Source: Deltaproteobacteria bacterium (GTDB taxonomy: Bacteria; Desulfobacterota; Desulfobulbia; Desulfobulbales; SURF-16). From it: 8,737 bases of DNA. The notes under the pieces were generated by a model, which saw nothing but the letters and a program-made list of their open reading frames with translations, ran no database searches and was not told the DNA's origin. Within the stretch, counting starts at the first letter, position 1. Every line of letters begins with the position of its first letter. Positions 6,165-8,737 of this stretch are shown piece by piece. Where the stretch lies: contig JAOZSN010000128.1 of the NCBI GenBank assembly GCA_029939635.1, positions 1 to 8,737 of the forward strand, given 5' to 3'. A program made the translations under genes and the position numbers.

Positions 6165-6295
6165 AGCGAACCGCAGAATATCGAACAAGAAATATCGAAT
6201 GATGAAGGACGGATGTTGTCTTCACTAAGAGCATCTTTGTAGCGAAAGTACATTCCTTCGACATTCGATATTTCTTGTTAGATATTCGATATTCG
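6165..6295. repeat. Heptamer-built inverted repeat (GAATATC type), copy 2
   Basis: The left arm (6167-6210) begins with CGAACCGCAGAATATCGAA, identical to copy 1, and continues with GAACAAG/AAATATC, GAATGAT and GAAGGAC units. The right arm (6255-6295) pairs with it over about 30 nt with few mismatches. The 44-nt centre is unrelated to the centre of copy 1. The outermost right end is GATATTCGATATTCG instead of the expected CTGCGGTTCG, so the termini are not symmetric. It takes up most of the 156-nt space between hisS and aspS and ends 8 nt before the aspS ribosome site, so it will be transcribed as a long hairpin. Confidence 0.9.
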
Positions 6296-6303
6296 TTTTT
6301 AAA

Positions 6304-6309
6304 AAGGAG
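6304..6309 (+). promoter_or_regulatory. Ribosome binding site of aspS
   Basis: AAGGAG, 6 nt before the ATG at 6316, favours this start over the in-frame ATG at 6325. It follows the hairpin repeat and a T5A5 run directly. Confidence 0.75.
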
Positions 6310-6315
6310 TTCCCA

Positions 6316-8103
6316 ATGGAATCCATGGGCGATCTCAGCAGGACACATCATTGTAATCAACTGGGCAAAGAAGACGTCGGTAAAGAAATTACCCTCATGG
6401 GTTGGGTGCTCCGCCGCCGTGACCATGGTGGTGTTATCTTTATTGACCTGCGTGACCGTAATGGCCTCACCCAGGTGGTCTTTAACCCGGAGCATGACGA
6501 AGAGGTCCATACCAAGGCCCATGGACTGCGCCCTGAATGGGTGTTAGCCATCCGTGGTACCGTGGTTGCACGCCCAGAAGGCATGATCAACGACAAACTA
6601 CACACTGGTGCCATTGAGGTGATGGTGGATGAACTCCGTATACTTAATAAGTCGCAGACCCCACCCTTTCCCCTGGATGAAGAGACCGAGGTTTCTGATA
6701 ATCTGCGTCTACAGTATCGCTATCTGGATCTACGCCGTCCTGGTATGGCTGATAATTTCCTCTTGCGCCATAAGGCTGCCCAGGCCATCCGCACCTTTCT
6801 CAACAGCGAAAATTTTCTTGAGATAGAAACTCCCATCCTCACCCGGTCTACTCCGGAAGGTGCCCGTGATTATTTGGTCCCCAGCCGGGTTAATGCAGGT
6901 AAATTCTACGCACTGCCCCAGTCACCCCAACTATTTAAGCAATTGCTCATGGTGGCGGGTATGGATCGCTATTACCAGATATGTCGCTGCTTTCGCGACG
7001 AGGATCTGCGTGCCGATCGCCAGCCTGAGTTTACCCAGATAGATATGGAGCTTTCCTTTGTCCGTGAGGAGGATATGTATCAAGTGGGTGAGGATTTGAT
7101 GGCAGAGCTGTTCAAGGAATGTCGCAATATTGACATTCCCACCCCCTTTCCACGTATGACCTATGATGAGGCCATCAACCGTTTTGGTACCGACAAGCCC
7201 GATACACGCTTTGGTTTTGAGTTGACGGATCTCTCTGATATTGTCAAGGATGCCAGCTTCAAGGTATTCCGGCAGGTGGTAGAGAAGGGTGGGGTGGTCA
7301 AGGCCATCAATGCCACGGACTGCGCCACCTTCTCCCGTAAAGATCTCGACAACCTCACCAGCTATGCCAGCAATTTTGGCGCTAAAGGCCTGGCCTGGGT
7401 GAAGATGAAGGCAGACGGCGAGTGGCAGTCACCCATTGCCAAGTTCTTTAAAGATGAAGAGCGTGCTGCCATGACTTTAGCCTTAGAGGCCAAGGAAGGT
7501 GACCTGCTCCTCTTCCAGGCCGATAAACCAGCCACAGTACATCATGTTCTGGCTGAAATTCGCCTGGAGCTGGCACGCCGCAAAGAACTCATCGACAAAG
7601 ACACCTTTGATTTTCTTTGGGTTACTGATTTTCCTCTGGTGGAGTATGACGAGGATGCCAAACGCTACACCGCCATCCATCACCCCTTTACCATGCCAAA
7701 TGAGGACGATCTAGACCTGCTGGAGAGCGATCCAGGCAAAGTAAAGAGCCGAGCCTATGATATGGTCTTAAACGGCACAGAGATCGGTGGAGGGTCGTTG
7801 CGTATCCACCAGAAAGATCTACAGGATCGTGTCTTCAAGGCTATTGGTATCAGCGATGAGGAGGCCAATGATAAGTTCGGTTTCCTCCTCAAGGCCCTTG
7901 AACTGGGCGCCCCACCCCACGGTGGTATGGCCTTTGGTTTTGACCGCCTGATGATGATTATCACCGGTCGTGATTCAATCCGCGACGTCATTGCCTTTCC
8001 TAAAACCCAGAAGGCCACCTGTCCGCTGACAGAAGCCCCATCCGGTGTAGCGCGTAAACAGCTAACCGAGTTGTACCTGCGCCCTGATTGGGAAGAGAAG
8101 TAA
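6316..8103 (+). CDS. aspS: Aspartyl-tRNA synthetase, probably non-discriminating
   Basis: A bacterial-type AspRS of 595 residues. Domains in order: an OB-fold anticodon-binding domain (about 8-110); the class II core with motif 1 (FLEIETPILTRSTPEGARDY, 167-186); motif 2 (CRCFRDEDLRADRQPEFTQI, 223-242); the bacterial GAD insertion (about 290-420); and motif 3 (GAPPHGGMAFGFDRL, 531-545). The OB-fold has His37 in RRRDHGG and Gly89 in RPEGM. In the Pseudomonas-type enzymes His and Gly at these places go with non-discriminating activity (Asp on both tRNA-Asp and tRNA-Asn), whereas E. coli has Leu and Lys. If so, GatCAB must convert Asp-tRNA-Asn elsewhere in the genome. Likely co-transcribed with hisS, a common pairing in bacteria. 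Confidence 0.97.
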   Translation: MESMGDLSRTHHCNQLGKEDVGKEITLMGWVLRRRDHGGVIFIDLRDRNGLTQVVFNPEHDEEVHTKAHGLRPEWVLAIRGTVVARPEGMINDKLHTGAIEVMVDELRILNKSQTPPFPLDEETEVSDNLRLQYRYLDLRRPGMADNFLLRHKAAQAIRTFLNSENFLEIETPILTRSTPEGARDYLVPSRVNAGKFYALPQSPQLFKQLLMVAGMDRYYQICRCFRDEDLRADRQPEFTQIDMELSFVREEDMYQVGEDLMAELFKECRNIDIPTPFPRMTYDEAINRFGTDKPDTRFGFELTDLSDIVKDASFKVFRQVVEKGGVVKAINATDCATFSRKDLDNLTSYASNFGAKGLAWVKMKADGEWQSPIAKFFKDEERAAMTLALEAKEGDLLLFQADKPATVHHVLAEIRLELARRKELIDKDTFDFLWVTDFPLVEYDEDAKRYTAIHHPFTMPNEDDLDLLESDPGKVKSRAYDMVLNGTEIGGGSLRIHQKDLQDRVFKAIGISDEEANDKFGFLLKALELGAPPHGGMAFGFDRLMMIITGRDSIRDVIAFPKTQKATCPLTEAPSGVARKQLTELYLRPDWEEK

Positions 8104-8106
8104 AGA

Positions 8107-8205
8107 AGTTATCAGTTTCCAGTTATCGGTTATCAGTTGCAGGAATGACGTATCAGGTAAAAACAAATTTCCCAACTGATAACTGGAAACCGATAACTGA
8201 TAACT
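8107..8205. repeat. Heptamer-built inverted repeat (GTTATCR type) with permuted units
   Basis: Two 33-nt arms, 8107-8139 and 8173-8205, are inverted copies made of the units GTTATCA (A), GTTATCG (B) and GTTTCCA (C), each closed by GTTG. Read in the same direction the left arm is A-C-B-A and the right arm A-B-C-A, so the outer and inner heptamers pair perfectly while the two middle ones are exchanged. The 33-nt centre is unique. It fills the gap between the aspS stop (8103) and the convergent HEAT gene stop (8211). Confidence 0.92.
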
Positions 8206-8210
8206 ATTGT

Positions 8211-8597
8211 TCACACATAATCCCGCGCTATCTCCGCCACCTGCATATCATCATCATTCACCAAAGGGGCCAAAGCTGCCAAGGCCTCTTCAGTACCAAT
8301 GATACCCAACACACCGACCGCCTCACCGCGCACATAGGCCGGTGTCTCAGGGTCAAGAAGCTCAATAAGTACTGGCACCGCCAGGCCGACCTCTTCATGC
8401 CCTGCAGCCACTAACTCCTCAAAGAGTACCGACACCCCCAAGCGCACAGCAAAACGCTCGTCCTGCAACACCTCGCCGATCAACGGATAATAACTGCTAT
8501 CCACCTTGAACATGGATATAATATTATCCACCAATCCTTGTTCCAAAAAATCGGCAATAACTGTGATCATTTCTTTATCTGTAACGCTTTTTTTCAT
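8211..8597 (-). CDS. Small HEAT-repeat protein
   Basis: A soluble, acidic protein of 128 residues that is almost all helical. The second half shows HEAT-like helix pairs: DERFAVRLGVSVLFEELVAAG, VGLAVPVLIELLDPE with the typical PxVRGEAV turn (here TPAYVRGEAVGVLGIIG), and TEEALAALAPLVNDDDMQVAEIARDYV. Such repeats are scaffolds for protein-protein contacts; no catalytic residues are seen. The N-terminal part (DKEMITVIADFLEQGLVDNIISMF) may be a short extra helical unit. The start at 8597 (MKKSVTDKE) is chosen because AAGGA lies 8 nt upstream; an in-frame ATG at 8630 would add 11 residues but has no ribosome site. Convergent with aspS. The partner is unknown. Confidence 0.8.
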   Translation of the reverse strand: MKKSVTDKEMITVIADFLEQGLVDNIISMFKVDSSYYPLIGEVLQDERFAVRLGVSVLFEELVAAGHEEVGLAVPVLIELLDPETPAYVRGEAVGVLGIIGTEEALAALAPLVNDDDMQVAEIARDYV

Positions 8598-8605
8598 CTC
8601 AGTAT

Positions 8606-8610
8606 TCCTT
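8606..8610 (-). promoter_or_regulatory. Ribosome binding site fixing the HEAT protein start
   Basis: On the minus strand AAGGA lies 8 nt before the ATG at 8597. This favours the shorter form of the protein. Confidence 0.6.
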
Positions 8611-8655
8611 GGGGATTGTTCCTTCCACATTCGTCATTCTACGGACCGCTGTAAC

Positions 8656-8689
8656 AAAAAAGGCCGCAACTCCAACAGGAGTTACGGCC
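8656..8689 (-). terminator. Rho-independent terminator of a gene beyond the right edge
   Basis: An 11-bp stem with one mismatch (8662-8673 with 8678-8689, 4-nt loop) is followed on the minus strand by six T (complement of 8656-8661). It lies upstream of the HEAT gene and faces left, so it ends a minus-strand transcript coming from beyond 8737. The 48 nt to its right hold stop codons in all minus-strand frames, so at most a short C-terminal end of that gene is inside the window and the frame cannot be chosen. Confidence 0.85.
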
Positions 8690-8737
8690 CAAAATGACAG
8701 CGTTATCTCAGCAGCAGCTTAGCTGGCTGGGATAAAC

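Noticed and set aside
5944..6522. 192-residue minus-strand reading frame across the hisS end, repeat 2 and the aspS start
   Set aside because: It is antisense to two certain genes and its middle is translated repeat sequence; no ribosome site or recognisable domain.
2950..8205. Heptamer repeats as CRISPR arrays
   Set aside because: Units are 7 nt, directly adjacent and inverted in two arms; there are no spacers and no cas genes.
8088..8414. 108-residue plus-strand reading frame after aspS
   Set aside because: It overlaps the end of aspS, crosses the repeat hairpin and is antisense to the HEAT gene.

Overview
This window looks like a chromosomal segment of a Gram-negative, probably sulfate-reducing deltaproteobacterium (Desulfobulbales-like). 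The signs are an outer-membrane beta-barrel end, a CooT-type nickel protein, an aspartate oxidase, a HisRS with a cysteine-rich insertion, and an AspRS of the non-discriminating type. The taxonomic call is an inference from protein character only. Most genes are housekeeping and intact.

Layout. 1-317: C-terminal end of an outer-membrane beta-barrel protein, followed by a strong rho-independent terminator. 405-916: a compact two-gene operon (ribbon-helix-helix protein plus small coiled-coil protein). Its near-consensus promoter is embedded in four copies of the half-site ATGATAAT in alternating orientation. 917-1343: a gene-free stretch containing a GC-rich, self-complementary block of unknown nature. 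1344-2939 (minus): nadB, L-aspartate oxidase. 3110-3739 (plus): a HAD phosphatase, divergent from nadB. 3862-4310 (minus): a CooT-like nickel-binding protein followed by a His-rich small protein. 4398-4802 (plus): a small CoA-binding Rossmann protein, divergent from cooT. 4894-8103 (plus): hisS and aspS, the histidyl- and aspartyl-tRNA synthetases, probably one transcript. 8211-8597 (minus): a small HEAT-repeat protein, then a minus-strand terminator that belongs to a gene beyond the right edge.

The most unusual feature lies between the genes. Four intergenic gaps (2950-3041, 3741-3860, 6165-6295, 8107-8205) are filled almost exactly by inverted repeats whose arms are built from 7-base units. 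Two are based on GAATATC; the other two use related GTTTACR and GTTATCR units. The sequences differ, but the architecture (about 92-131 nt, heptamer-phased arms, non-repetitive centre) is the same. In the last element the two arms carry the same heptamers in a different order. These elements may form a dispersed repeat system that is now part of the 5' leader of nadB and of the hisS-aspS spacer.

Functionally the genes are largely independent: NAD precursor synthesis (nadB), translation (hisS, aspS), metal handling (cooT and its neighbour), and an autoregulated DNA-binding module of unknown role.
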